This document shows, piece by piece, positions 45,510 to 54,221 of a stretch of 64,000 bases of DNA. This DNA is from Caccoplasma intestinavium. GTDB lineage: Bacteria; Bacteroidota; Bacteroidia; Bacteroidales; UBA11471. The notes under the pieces are model-generated. The model searched no databases, was not told the origin of the DNA, and saw nothing but the letters and a program-made list of their open reading frames with translations. Both the position numbers and the translations under genes were made by a program. Location: contig DVKT01000034.1 in the NCBI GenBank assembly GCA_018715885.1, forward strand, positions 62,001 to 126,000. The letters are read 5' to 3'. Numbering within the stretch: position 1 is the stretch's first letter; each line of letters opens with the position of its first letter.

Positions 45510-45966
45510 AGTAGGCTTTTATATAATCCTTTTTTTTGTCTTTTTGTCGGGTTGTCGGTTTGCTCCGAATGAGATGCAGGAGTACCGTCATCTCGATGGG
45601 AAAGGGTGGTATGTCGATTCGCTCGTGCGTGTCTCATTGCCCGTGATCGATACGGCAGGGGCGTATGACCTTTGCGTAGGACTGCGTTATACCGATGATT
45701 ACCGATATAGTAATTTGTGGCTTTTTATAACGACGGTCTCGCCCGATAGCGTGCAGACAACCGATACGCTTAATTGTGTTTTGGCCGATGAATACGGGCG
45801 TTGGCTCGGTGCGGGTATCGGAGTGTTGATGCAACAGGAAATTCCGTTCAAGTCATCTTTCCGTTTCGATAAATCGGGTATATGGCATATCATTGTCCAG
45901 CAAGGTATGAGAGACAGCAGTCTTGTCGGAATTACTGATATCGGTGTAAAGGTATTGCCCGAATAA
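45502..45966 (+). CDS. gldH: Gliding-motility-type lipoprotein GldH
   Basis: A 154-residue protein starting at an ATG that overlaps the PSP1 stop by 8 bases (45502-45509). It has a lipoprotein signal ending LSGC with Cys at residue 18 and then the GldH pattern: WYVDSLVRVSLPVIDTAGAYDLCVGLRYTDDYRYSNLWLF and GVLMQQEIPFKSSFRFDKSGIWHIIVQQGMRDSSLVGITDIGVKV. GldH is needed for gliding in Flavobacterium and is common in non-gliding Bacteroidota where its role is unclear. The longer frame that opens at 45154 is out of frame with PSP1 and only its last part is real. Confidence 0.88.
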   Translation: MSRVGFYIILFFVFLSGCRFAPNEMQEYRHLDGKGWYVDSLVRVSLPVIDTAGAYDLCVGLRYTDDYRYSNLWLFITTVSPDSVQTTDTLNCVLADEYGRWLGAGIGVLMQQEIPFKSSFRFDKSGIWHIIVQQGMRDSSLVGITDIGVKVLPE

Positions 45967-45986
45967 AAATTTTGTAGTATCTCGAA

Positions 45987-46031
45987 ACAAAAGGTGGGCG
46001 CGGAAAAAGTTTTTCCGCGCCCACCTTTTGT
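45987..46031. terminator. Very long bidirectional terminator
   Basis: Perfect 22-base arms around a single base (45987-46008, 46010-46031), with outer and inner A/T runs. It separates gldH from the convergent permease gene. Confidence 0.92.
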
Positions 46032-46038
46032 TATCTGA

Positions 46039-47256
46039 CTAGATCTCTTGGGGTAGATTGCGTCGTTTATCTTTCCATATTTGATAATTGTAAACGATGC
46101 AGGCCGTTACGAAATAGATACCGGTGAGTATCCATAGGTTGAGGAACGGCCCCCGTACATCGCTGATGGTAGCTCCTTCGGTATTCATACGGATAAAACC
46201 TTCGACACCCCAAGTCGAGGGAATGAGTCCGCCCAGGATTTGCCAGATTACGGGCATACGGTCGTAAGGCCATGTAATGCCGCTGGCAAAGAGGAATATC
46301 ATAGAGGTGAAAACGATAATCAGGAATACGCTTTCTCGTTCGCGAATGAAGACCGACAATGTTATGCCGAAAAATATCGATGACAGCAAGAACGGAGCCA
46401 TGAAAGAGTATATCTCCCATTGATTACCCAGTTGCGGGTAATCGAAAAGCCAGGGAATGATATGCAGCATATACATGGTTGTAACGATGAACAGGCTGTA
46501 ATAGCAGATTGCTTTTCCTAAAACAAGGTGCAATACATTGTTGCGTATTTTCTCCCGATTTTGGTAGTAATGTCTCAGTTTCCTGTGTTCATAAAGGCCG
46601 CCGGCAAGAATCCCTATGCCGAGAATGATGCTCTGCTGCAAGATAACGACCAGTAGGGCGGGAATGATAAATGAAGCGAAACCTCCTGACGGATTATATA
46701 GTACAAACGAGAAAGACGGTATGGGGTCGGTTACCATATCGATTTGCGCAGGCGTCGCCCCCGTGAGCGTGCGGCTTTGCAACTCTTTCCCCATATCGAG
46801 TGAGACATCGGTGAGAGTAATCAGGAAATTTTTGTAATTCAGCAGTAAGCTCATGTCGGAATAGAAAATTACCGGGCTTTGTTCTCCTCGGGCCAATTTC
46901 TTGTCGAAGTCTCCGGGAATTTCCAAGATACCGAAACAGTCGCGTTTATACATCAGCTCTTTCGCCTCGTCGAGATTGGCGCAATAAGACAGAATTTCGG
47001 TATTGGGAGAAGCGTCGATCCTGCGGCACATCTCCCGGCTCAGTTGCGTACGGGAATTGTCTACTACGGCGAGAGGTACGTCGTATACTACCTCGGTATT
47101 GTATATGAACGCATACAGCAACGGGTAGGCAAAAGGCAGGGCAAAGAAAAAAAGCATGGCTCCGACATCGCGGAATACTGCTACATATTCTTTACGCCAG
47201 ATGTAGCAAATATCGGCAAGACCTGTTTTTATCGATTTGAAAAATCTGTTTTCCAT
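46039..47256 (-). CDS. ABC-2 type permease (second of pair)
   Basis: A 405-residue protein with an N-terminal membrane helix (about 27-50), a periplasmic domain of about 130 residues and five further helices (about 180-400), ending with a basic stretch. This is the ABC2_membrane_3/YhhJ arrangement. It would act in the inner membrane with the other permease 18 bases upstream. No ATPase domain is in either protein. The gene closes an operon of TolC, HlyD and two permeases; its cargo is unknown. Confidence 0.9.
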   Translation of the reverse strand: MENRFFKSIKTGLADICYIWRKEYVAVFRDVGAMLFFFALPFAYPLLYAFIYNTEVVYDVPLAVVDNSRTQLSREMCRRIDASPNTEILSYCANLDEAKELMYKRDCFGILEIPGDFDKKLARGEQSPVIFYSDMSLLLNYKNFLITLTDVSLDMGKELQSRTLTGATPAQIDMVTDPIPSFSFVLYNPSGGFASFIIPALLVVILQQSIILGIGILAGGLYEHRKLRHYYQNREKIRNNVLHLVLGKAICYYSLFIVTTMYMLHIIPWLFDYPQLGNQWEIYSFMAPFLLSSIFFGITLSVFIRERESVFLIIVFTSMIFLFASGITWPYDRMPVIWQILGGLIPSTWGVEGFIRMNTEGATISDVRGPFLNLWILTGIYFVTACIVYNYQIWKDKRRNLPQEI

Positions 47257-47274
47257 TGCAGTATAGTTGTGAAA

Positions 47275-48456
47275 TCAGGCGATGTACACTTGCTTGCGCA
47301 GTGCTCGTTTGAGCAGAGGCAGGAAAGGTAGAGCCAAAAGAATATATATAAACAGCGCCATGTAGTGCATACGGCTGTAATAGAAAGGAACACCGTTGAG
47401 AGCCTGATCGGCGTATATAATGAAATAATGGCGTAGAGGCAGAATATCGGTAAGCAGGTGGAATGCCGGGTACATGGCTTCGGCCGGGAATGAAAATCCC
47501 GTCAGCGAGAATGATACGACGCCGAAAAGTCCGCCGATACTCAATGCGATACGTAAGGAAGGGGCAATGCAGATGAAAAAAATACTCAATCCCTGCAACG
47601 CCATGACAAATAGCAGCATGGCGGCCAGCATAGGCCAAATGCCGTTTTGCAGCGGGAATTGAAAATATCCGTACAGCAGGGACTGGCATAAGGCCCCCAT
47701 GATGAAAAACAATATCGTCTGGGGTAACAGTTTGCCGGTAATAGCCAGCAATATATTGTCGTCGGCGGTTCTGAGCCATTCTCTCGATGTGGAGTGTTTT
47801 ATTTCGGACCCGATGGAGAAAATGGTCGTAAGCAGTATGATGACTTCGAGTATGCCGGGGAGAAACGTATTGTTAAGATAGATCGAATAATTGGTCCACG
47901 GGTTGCCCAGCGGGTGCATATCTACGGTAATGGGTTGTATCTGCGGCATGATGTCGCGTTCGTATTCACCACGGGCGAGCAGTGTCTGCTGTACCGCTGC
48001 TGCGGCTGCAAGTGTTGTCGTCGTCTTGAAGCTGCGGAATTCCAGGGCGCTGGGTATGAAATACGCGCTGTTGGTATAATAAGAGATTTCTGGCCTGCGG
48101 TTGGCGTAAAGGTCGGCTTCGAAAGACGGCGGTATGATTACGAATCCGAAAATTTCGCTTTTTTGCATTGCCTTTCTCGCTTCGGTGAAACTGGTATATT
48201 CCGTTGTTATGGAGAGCGAGCTCACGGTCGTAAATTGGCGGGTGAGATTACGGGAGGTCGCCGAGTGGTCGAGGTCGACTACTGCGGTGGGCAATTCTTC
48301 GGGCAGACCGTTGTCCATCAGCGAGAGGAAGAATGCGTAACTCAGCAATGGCGCGATAACGATAGAGAATAGGTAAATGGGGCGCGACACCAGTTGATGC
48401 AACTCCCTGACGATTACCTTCCACAATATTTTTGGACCTGTTACGAATTTCCCCAT
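47275..48456 (-). CDS. ABC-2 type permease (first of pair)
   Basis: A 393-residue protein homologous in layout to its neighbour: N-terminal helix (about 25-45), a soluble domain with DLDHSATSRNLTRQF, and five C-terminal helices. The two are probably a heterodimeric transporter core. It follows the HlyD-type gene by 13 bases. As no nucleotide-binding gene is in the operon, an ATPase encoded elsewhere or energy from another source is implied, as is common for this operon type in Bacteroidota. Confidence 0.9.
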   Translation of the reverse strand: MGKFVTGPKILWKVIVRELHQLVSRPIYLFSIVIAPLLSYAFFLSLMDNGLPEELPTAVVDLDHSATSRNLTRQFTTVSSLSITTEYTSFTEARKAMQKSEIFGFVIIPPSFEADLYANRRPEISYYTNSAYFIPSALEFRSFKTTTTLAAAAAVQQTLLARGEYERDIMPQIQPITVDMHPLGNPWTNYSIYLNNTFLPGILEVIILLTTIFSIGSEIKHSTSREWLRTADDNILLAITGKLLPQTILFFIMGALCQSLLYGYFQFPLQNGIWPMLAAMLLFVMALQGLSIFFICIAPSLRIALSIGGLFGVVSFSLTGFSFPAEAMYPAFHLLTDILPLRHYFIIYADQALNGVPFYYSRMHYMALFIYILLALPFLPLLKRALRKQVYIA

Positions 48457-48469
48457 GACGACTGTTTTT

Positions 48470-49474
48470 TTAATCGTGCGATTTCTTTACGAGGACCGAC
48501 ATTCCCGGACGCAAATTTTCTATCTTGGTCGTAGGTCGAGCTTTGATTTGGAACGTACGTGCGTCGTATCCTCCTGTCGCTTTTGTGGCGCGCCATACGG
48601 CGTATGTGCCCATATCTTTGATGAAGTAAATTTTAAGCGTAACTTCTTTGTTTCCGAGCGCAGGGATAACGGCCTGGATCTCTTTCCCCATGGTGAAATC
48701 TTGTAAAAGTTCTTCTCTGACGTTGAAGGTTATCCACATGTCGTCAAGCTCCAATATATTCATGATGGGGGCGCCGGTTCCTACCAGTTCGCTGACATGG
48801 GGAAATATTTCCGATATTTCTCCGTCGATAGGGGCTGTCAGGTATGAGTCGGCGAGGACCGATTTCACTTGATCTACACTTCCCTGTGCGGCACGTACCA
48901 TAGCGGCTGCTGCCTCTTTGTCTTCGATTTGGGCGCCGTTGCGTGCCATTTCGTATTGCGAACGGGCTGCACTTTCTGTTGCTACCATAGCTTTGTATTG
49001 GGCCTCGGCTTCATCTCGTTTTTGAGCCGAAACGACACCTTTCAGGTAGAGGGCTTCCATGCGGTCGAAAGATTTTTTTGCTATTTCGAGCCCGGCTATT
49101 GCTTGTTGCCACATGTCGTAGGCCGCTTGAATGATTTCACTGCGTGCACCTTTATCGACTTTCTCGTTTGTGGCTTTGTATACACTTTCCATTGCCGAGG
49201 CTTGCATGAGTTTGGCTTCGGCGTCGGGTGATGAGATGCGTACCAATGTATCGCCTTGATGTACATGTTGTCCTTCTTCCACCCAGTATTCGGCGATGCG
49301 GCCCGGCAATTTACCGGATATGCGTATTTGGGTAGCTTCGGCTTGTCCCTGTATGGTCTCGGTTCTCGGTTCCAGAAGGAAAAATCCGATAAGGGCGAGA
49401 ATCACGATGACGATGATAATGGCTACCAATCCGATGGTCAGGCCTTTTTCTTTGTCTCTTTTAGGAGTGTCCAT
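48470..49474 (-). CDS. HlyD family periplasmic adaptor
   Basis: A 334-residue membrane-fusion protein: one membrane helix (about 10-32), a lipoyl-like domain (GKLPGRIAEYWVEEGQHVHQGDTLVRI), a coiled-coil hairpin (about 85-190) and a beta-barrel domain. It lacks a lipobox, unlike the RND adaptor in this window. It joins the permeases to the TolC-type channel encoded 34 bases upstream, forming a YhiI-like efflux or secretion complex. Confidence 0.92.
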   Translation of the reverse strand: MDTPKRDKEKGLTIGLVAIIIVIVILALIGFFLLEPRTETIQGQAEATQIRISGKLPGRIAEYWVEEGQHVHQGDTLVRISSPDAEAKLMQASAMESVYKATNEKVDKGARSEIIQAAYDMWQQAIAGLEIAKKSFDRMEALYLKGVVSAQKRDEAEAQYKAMVATESAARSQYEMARNGAQIEDKEAAAAMVRAAQGSVDQVKSVLADSYLTAPIDGEISEIFPHVSELVGTGAPIMNILELDDMWITFNVREELLQDFTMGKEIQAVIPALGNKEVTLKIYFIKDMGTYAVWRATKATGGYDARTFQIKARPTTKIENLRPGMSVLVKKSHD

Positions 49475-49508
49475 TGTATGTCATTTTTTTTGATTTGACG
49501 TCAGAAAA

Positions 49509-50966
49509 TTAGTATTTCATATTTCCCAAAGCTTTGGAGAGGTATACCTCGCATAATTTAGTATCTATTTCGGCATCGATATGTTCCGATTGAGCTTTTA
49601 ACCATGCTGTTTGGGCTTCGAGAACATTATCGGTGGTGAGGACTCCTTCTCCGAAGCCTACTTGTGCATTGCGCAGGTTCTCATCGGCTTTTTCGAGATT
49701 TTTGGCAGTCATGCCGAGGCGTTTTCGTGCCTCGTCGACTTTGAATGTCGCTTGGTTTACCTGCAATTCGATTTTTTCTTTGGCGTCTTCTATTTCAAGG
49801 CGGGCAATGAGACTTTCCGATTTGGCAGCTCTGTATTTATATACATTTTCACCCCAATGCAAAAGCGGTATGCGCACCAATACGCCTACGTTGAAAACTC
49901 CTTTGAATTCTTTTTCAAACCCGTTGAATAGGTTGGGGTTCGAAATCATGTAATTACCGGTGAGGGCAACTGTTGGCAGCATACCCGAGAAAGCGACTTT
50001 TTGTTTGTTGTGGTAAATCTTTTCTGCAAGAGAAAGACTCTGTATTTCACTACGGTTGGCAAATACGCTTTCCATGTCGAGAGGAACAGGCTGGGCCGTC
50101 AGGGTATTGTTTTCGATGGGTGTAACTTCGTCGTAAAGCGAGAATTCGCTGTCGATGGGCATACCGCATACTTGGGCGAGTACCATTTTGGCGAGGCTCA
50201 ATCCGTTATCGACTTGTGTGAGTGTGATTTGAGCCTCGTTTGCTCTGACGGCAACCGTCAGTCCGTCCGATTGTGTGGCGACACCTTCTTCTATCATGGC
50301 TTGTACGTTGTATTGCAGCGAATCGATAAGTGCGGCATAACTTTCGGCGAGTTGTTTTTTGTAAGTGAGCGATACTACCTGCCAATAAAGTTCGTCTACT
50401 TGGTACACGACTTCTTGTGCGGCGGTATTTTGTTGACTTTTGGCCAATTCCTCGGCATATCGGGTTATTTTGTTATACGCACGTAATTTTCCTCCCATGT
50501 AGATAGGCTGGGTGAGGGTTACGGCTCCGGCCCACATGTTTCGAGTATCTGTACGGAATTCGTCGACGATTTTTTGCCCAACATTATTGAGGGGGGTGGC
50601 CAGATCGAGATTCCCGAGCGAAGCAAGTAGCTGTCCTAATGCCGGATTTGTTGCGGCCATTTCGGTCAGCGATTGGCTTAGAGCCGATCCCATTTGAGGC
50701 AGGGAATTTTTGAGATTATCGTTGAGCAACGATATTTCTCGGGAATTGTAAATATACCCTCCGGTAACATCTATGCCTGGCAGGTAGGCCGTGAATGCCG
50801 CTTTACGATTGTAATGTGCGGCATTTATTTTGGCTTCGGCCATACGCAGTTGCTTGTTGTTGCGCAGAGCCATTTGCCGGCAAGAGTCGAGGGTAAGCGG
50901 CTGTTGTGCCCAGAACGGTATGGCGGTGAGCAGGCCGAGAACACCTATGAGGATACGCTTTTTCAT
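49509..50966 (-). CDS. TolC family outer-membrane channel
   Basis: A 485-residue protein with a signal peptide (about 1-20), no lipobox, and the two-fold repeat of long helices and short beta strands of TolC. Helices near 30-70 and 325-470 carry heptad patterns. It is the first gene of the ABC-2 exporter operon and would form the trimeric outer-membrane tunnel. A TATATTTG promoter element lies about 160 bases upstream. Confidence 0.92.
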   Translation of the reverse strand: MKKRILIGVLGLLTAIPFWAQQPLTLDSCRQMALRNNKQLRMAEAKINAAHYNRKAAFTAYLPGIDVTGGYIYNSREISLLNDNLKNSLPQMGSALSQSLTEMAATNPALGQLLASLGNLDLATPLNNVGQKIVDEFRTDTRNMWAGAVTLTQPIYMGGKLRAYNKITRYAEELAKSQQNTAAQEVVYQVDELYWQVVSLTYKKQLAESYAALIDSLQYNVQAMIEEGVATQSDGLTVAVRANEAQITLTQVDNGLSLAKMVLAQVCGMPIDSEFSLYDEVTPIENNTLTAQPVPLDMESVFANRSEIQSLSLAEKIYHNKQKVAFSGMLPTVALTGNYMISNPNLFNGFEKEFKGVFNVGVLVRIPLLHWGENVYKYRAAKSESLIARLEIEDAKEKIELQVNQATFKVDEARKRLGMTAKNLEKADENLRNAQVGFGEGVLTTDNVLEAQTAWLKAQSEHIDAEIDTKLCEVYLSKALGNMKY

Positions 50967-51281
50967 TTTTTCGTTTATTGATGTTTGTCTTTATATACAA
51001 TTTTATGCCTCTATTTGTTGGAAAAGGAGTCGATATTTTTCAATTGGTTTTTTCTTTCCGGTTGAAAAGCCGCTTCTTTCCCGAAATTGAGATGAGATTG
51101 TTCGCTTTTTCTTTTTTTTGTGGGGCAAATATAGAATTTTTAATTGGGCTTTTTATTCGTTTTTCAGTGATAGATTTTGTCTATTTTAGCTATTTTCACA
51201 GGTTTATTCCCAATAGGAGACAGTATTCGACAAATCGAACAATTCGATCTCGAATAAAACAATGAGTAGATAGTTGCAGGA
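50967..51281. other. Intergenic region of 315 bases upstream of the exporter operon
   Basis: Holds the leftward promoter element at 51133-51126. The rest, between the TolC-type start and the end of the coiled-coil gene, contains no terminator or coding frame I can support. Confidence 0.5.
51126..51133 (-). promoter_or_regulatory. Promoter -7 element of the exporter operon
   Basis: Minus-strand TATATTTG matches the consensus, about 160 bases before the ATG at 50966. The -33 box is not recognisable. Confidence 0.5.
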
Positions 51282-52178
51282 TCAATCGTTCAGAGAGAAA
51301 CTTTCTGCTCCAATAAGCTGATTATCGGCAAATATATCGATCCGGTAGAGCCCGGAGGGCAAGTATTCTTCGACTTGCCATGTAAAGTACATTTTTTCAT
51401 TGTTTCCGGTGTAATCGATAATTTGTTGCAGGGAATAGTAATATTCTTTACCTGCCAAGAAAAATGTGTTGCCCCGGTCTTTGACCAGCGTAGTACCGTC
51501 GGGTTTCTTGATGCATACGTAAACTCTTTTTTCTCCGGTAGGAGCCATTGTGTTTCGGGCGATGGAGAAATTTATTTTCAGTCGGGAGACCTTGTCTTTA
51601 TCGGTACTTTTCCTACCGCGTTTGTTCAACGTGCGTATTTCGATATTTATCGCTTCGAGTCGGGCGGCCAGATTGACTTTCTCGTTCAGTTCGTAATTGT
51701 CTTTTTGTAATTGGTCTGCTTCTCGGGTGGCTTTTTGATAACGCGAGAGCGCATCGTTTTTTTCGGCTTTTAGTTGTCGGTTCTCCCTATTGAGTGAGTC
51801 GATGGTAGTTTGATAGATTTTGATGTTATTACGCAAACATTGTAATTCTTTGTGTAAAGAATCTATGGTGAGTGCATCGATGTTTTTCCGGTTGCGCAGT
51901 TCTTCAAGCAGACGTTGGACTCTTGTTTTTTCACGGTCGAGTTTTTGTATCAGGGAGTCGTTATTGATCCACACTCTGTTGTTTTCGTATTGTCGGTATT
52001 CTTGGAAGATAGCCGTATATTCTTCTTCGAGTTTTTCCCGTTCGTTTTCTATGTTTATATGCTCTTTGAAATTTCTCATTTCCGACCGTTGCCAATAGAC
52101 GTATGCAAGAAGAGCGCCTGTGAGTATTATCAGAACGGCACTGATAATAAGCCAAATGATTGAGACCTGCTTTTTCAT
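51282..52178 (-). CDS. Membrane-anchored coiled-coil protein of unknown function
   Basis: A 298-residue protein. One membrane helix at about residues 7-29 is followed by a long coiled coil (about 35-185) and a compact C-terminal domain (about 195-298) rich in beta strands and aromatic residues that looks like an immunoglobulin-type fold. I do not recognise the family. The layout suggests a scaffold that reaches across the periplasm from the inner membrane. It is monocistronic, between two operons of opposite direction. Confidence 0.8.
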   Translation of the reverse strand: MKKQVSIIWLIISAVLIILTGALLAYVYWQRSEMRNFKEHINIENEREKLEEEYTAIFQEYRQYENNRVWINNDSLIQKLDREKTRVQRLLEELRNRKNIDALTIDSLHKELQCLRNNIKIYQTTIDSLNRENRQLKAEKNDALSRYQKATREADQLQKDNYELNEKVNLAARLEAINIEIRTLNKRGRKSTDKDKVSRLKINFSIARNTMAPTGEKRVYVCIKKPDGTTLVKDRGNTFFLAGKEYYYSLQQIIDYTGNNEKMYFTWQVEEYLPSGLYRIDIFADNQLIGAESFSLND

Positions 52179-52303
52179 TCTTGATTGTATTTGGAATTAG
52201 AGAAAACTTTGAATTTGGAAAATGAGCAGGGGTGTCCATCGCGCTACCAATGAGAAAATTTCCTTTTCTATTGTTAACCAATAAGAAAGGCCCTACTTCA
52301 AGG

Positions 52304-52311
52304 CAAAGATA
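52304..52311 (-). promoter_or_regulatory. Promoter -7 element of the coiled-coil gene
   Basis: Minus-strand TATCTTTG, about 125 bases before the ATG at 52178. No TTTG was seen at the right distance. Confidence 0.45.
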
Positions 52312-52420
52312 ATCACTTTCTGTGGTAAAAAACGATTGGCGCGCTTTTTTATAAGATACATTTTAGAAATTTTCTTCGGCAAAATAAATAGGTATACCTG
52401 ATTTTCCTTTGAAATTATGT

Positions 52421-52428
52421 TATCTTTG
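52421..52428 (+). promoter_or_regulatory. Promoter -7 element of the PASTA-rluD-ddl operon
   Basis: TATCTTTG, 21 bases before the GTG at 52450, so the leader is about 15 bases. This short distance supports the unusual GTG start. Confidence 0.6.
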
Positions 52429-52449
52429 CAGCATTCTTAGGAAAAATAA

Positions 52450-53097
52450 GTGGTTGTGAAAGTGCGTATTCGTTTTTTATCGCTCGGATTGCATATCCTT
52501 ATCATGTTGGCGGTGGCTGTTTTGGCTGTCGTTATCCTTTTCTTTTGGCTCGATCACTATACGCGGCATGGAGATGTGGCGGAAGTGCCCGATGTCTGCG
52601 GGTTGTATTATCTCGATGCCGATATCGCTTTATCGGAAGGGGGCATGCGCTCGACGGTAATAGACTCGATGTATATCGATGGTATGGAGAAAGGCATTGT
52701 TCTCGACCAAGTTCCCCGTGCAGGAAGTGCCGTGAAACACGGACGTACGATATATTTGACCATAAATGCGTTGAGTCCCCGTAAAATTGCAGTTCCCGAG
52801 TTGCGAAATCTCTCGTATCGTCAGGCCGAGGCTATCGTCAAGGGGTTGGGGCTTTCTGCTCCGCAGATTATTTATTGGAATTCGGAGTATAAAGACTTGG
52901 TCTTGAATGTAATGGCCGACGGACGCCCTGTCGAGGCGGGGGATCGTCTGCCCGTAACGGCACGCATTACGTTTTCTGTCGGTAACGGCGTGTATGCCCC
53001 GACCCGGAAGGTCGTGGCATCGAAAGATTCGTTGGCTGCGGATTCGCTGATGGTCGATTCTCTTTCTTTGGATACCTCAGTTTTACCGGATTTTTAA
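52450..53097 (+). CDS. PASTA domain membrane protein
   Basis: A 215-residue protein starting with GTG at 52450 (another GTG at 52456 is possible; no ATG occurs before residue 19). One membrane helix spans about 12-35. Two to three PASTA repeats follow (about 42-180), with VPDVCGLYYLDADIALSEGGM, VPELRNLSYRQAEAIVKGLGL and PxxAxxRLPV-type ends. The C-terminal tail is Ser/Asp-rich. PASTA domains bind peptidoglycan or muropeptides, but no kinase domain is attached. It sits 12 bases ahead of an rluD-like gene and close to ddl, a cell-wall context. Confidence 0.88.
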   Translation: MVVKVRIRFLSLGLHILIMLAVAVLAVVILFFWLDHYTRHGDVAEVPDVCGLYYLDADIALSEGGMRSTVIDSMYIDGMEKGIVLDQVPRAGSAVKHGRTIYLTINALSPRKIAVPELRNLSYRQAEAIVKGLGLSAPQIIYWNSEYKDLVLNVMADGRPVEAGDRLPVTARITFSVGNGVYAPTRKVVASKDSLAADSLMVDSLSLDTSVLPDF

Positions 53098-53108
53098 CTC
53101 GTTCCGAC

Positions 53109-54170
53109 ATGGAAGACGAGAATAAATATGACGATGATATAGAGCTTGACGACGGGGATACCCGGCAGATGTACGAGCACTATAAGTTTGTTGCAGATAA
53201 GGGTCAGGACTTACTGCGTATCGATAAGTTTCTTGTTGCCCGTACGGGAAATATTTCCCGTAACCGGATACAGCAGGCTGCCGAGGCCGGTTGTATTTTG
53301 GTGAATGGAAAACCGGTGAAATCGAATTACCGGATAAAACCGCTCGATGTCGTATCCATTGTCATGGATCGGCCTCCCTATGAAAATGAAATTCTACCCG
53401 AAAATATTCCTCTCGATGTCGTATATGAAGACCGCGAAGTGCTGGTCGTGAATAAACCGGCCGGATTGGTCGTCCACCCCGGACACGGGAATTATACGGG
53501 GACGCTGCTCAATGCATTGGCTTATCGATTTAGAGATGACCCCGATTTCGATGTAACCGATCCTCGGTTGGGATTGGTGCATCGTATCGACAAAGATACT
53601 TCGGGCTTGCTGGTTATCGCAAAAACGCCCGAAGCCAAAACCTCCCTCGGAAAACAATTTTTTGAGAAGACTACGCAACGTAAGTATGTGGCATTGGTCT
53701 GGGGGCGTATGGAAGAATCTTCCGGACGTATCGAGGGGAATATTGGTCGTAACCCGAAAGACCGCTTGCAGATGACCGTTTTTCCCGACGGGAGTCAGGG
53801 GAAAACGGCGGTTACGCATTATACGGTGCTTGAGCAACTGGGATATGTTTCGCTTGTGGAATGTCGATTGGAGACCGGTCGTACCCATCAGATAAGGGTA
53901 CACATGAAATATATAGGCCATACGCTTTTCAACGACGCCCGATATGGCGGAAATGAAATATTGAAAGGAACGACGTTTGCCAAGTATAAACAGTTTGTAC
54001 ATAATTGTTTCGAGTTATGTCCCCGTCAGGCGTTACATGCCAAGACGTTGGGATTTGTGCACCCGTCGACCGGCGAGACGCTTTTTTTCGATTCGGAGTT
54101 ACCTGCCGATATGACTGCTCTTATCGACCGGTGGCGTACTTATGCAGGTAGCAGAGAAGTAATCGGTTGA
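53109..54170 (+). CDS. RluA/RluD-family pseudouridine synthase
   Basis: A 353-residue protein with an S4 RNA-binding domain (about 30-95) and the catalytic domain. The catalytic Asp is in GLVHRIDKDTSGLLVIAKT near residue 165, and ETGRTHQIRVHMKYIGHTLFND follows. It would modify uridines in ribosomal RNA (RluD makes pseudouridines in helix 69 of 23S rRNA), but the exact sites are not readable. The short acidic N-terminal extension (MEDENKYDDDIELDDGD) is ordinary for the family in Bacteroidota. Confidence 0.92.
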   Translation: MEDENKYDDDIELDDGDTRQMYEHYKFVADKGQDLLRIDKFLVARTGNISRNRIQQAAEAGCILVNGKPVKSNYRIKPLDVVSIVMDRPPYENEILPENIPLDVVYEDREVLVVNKPAGLVVHPGHGNYTGTLLNALAYRFRDDPDFDVTDPRLGLVHRIDKDTSGLLVIAKTPEAKTSLGKQFFEKTTQRKYVALVWGRMEESSGRIEGNIGRNPKDRLQMTVFPDGSQGKTAVTHYTVLEQLGYVSLVECRLETGRTHQIRVHMKYIGHTLFNDARYGGNEILKGTTFAKYKQFVHNCFELCPRQALHAKTLGFVHPSTGETLFFDSELPADMTALIDRWRTYAGSREVIG

Positions 54171-54221
54171 ATATAAGATTTATCACAAATTATATAGAGT
54201 GCAATTATTTTGGGTAAAACA

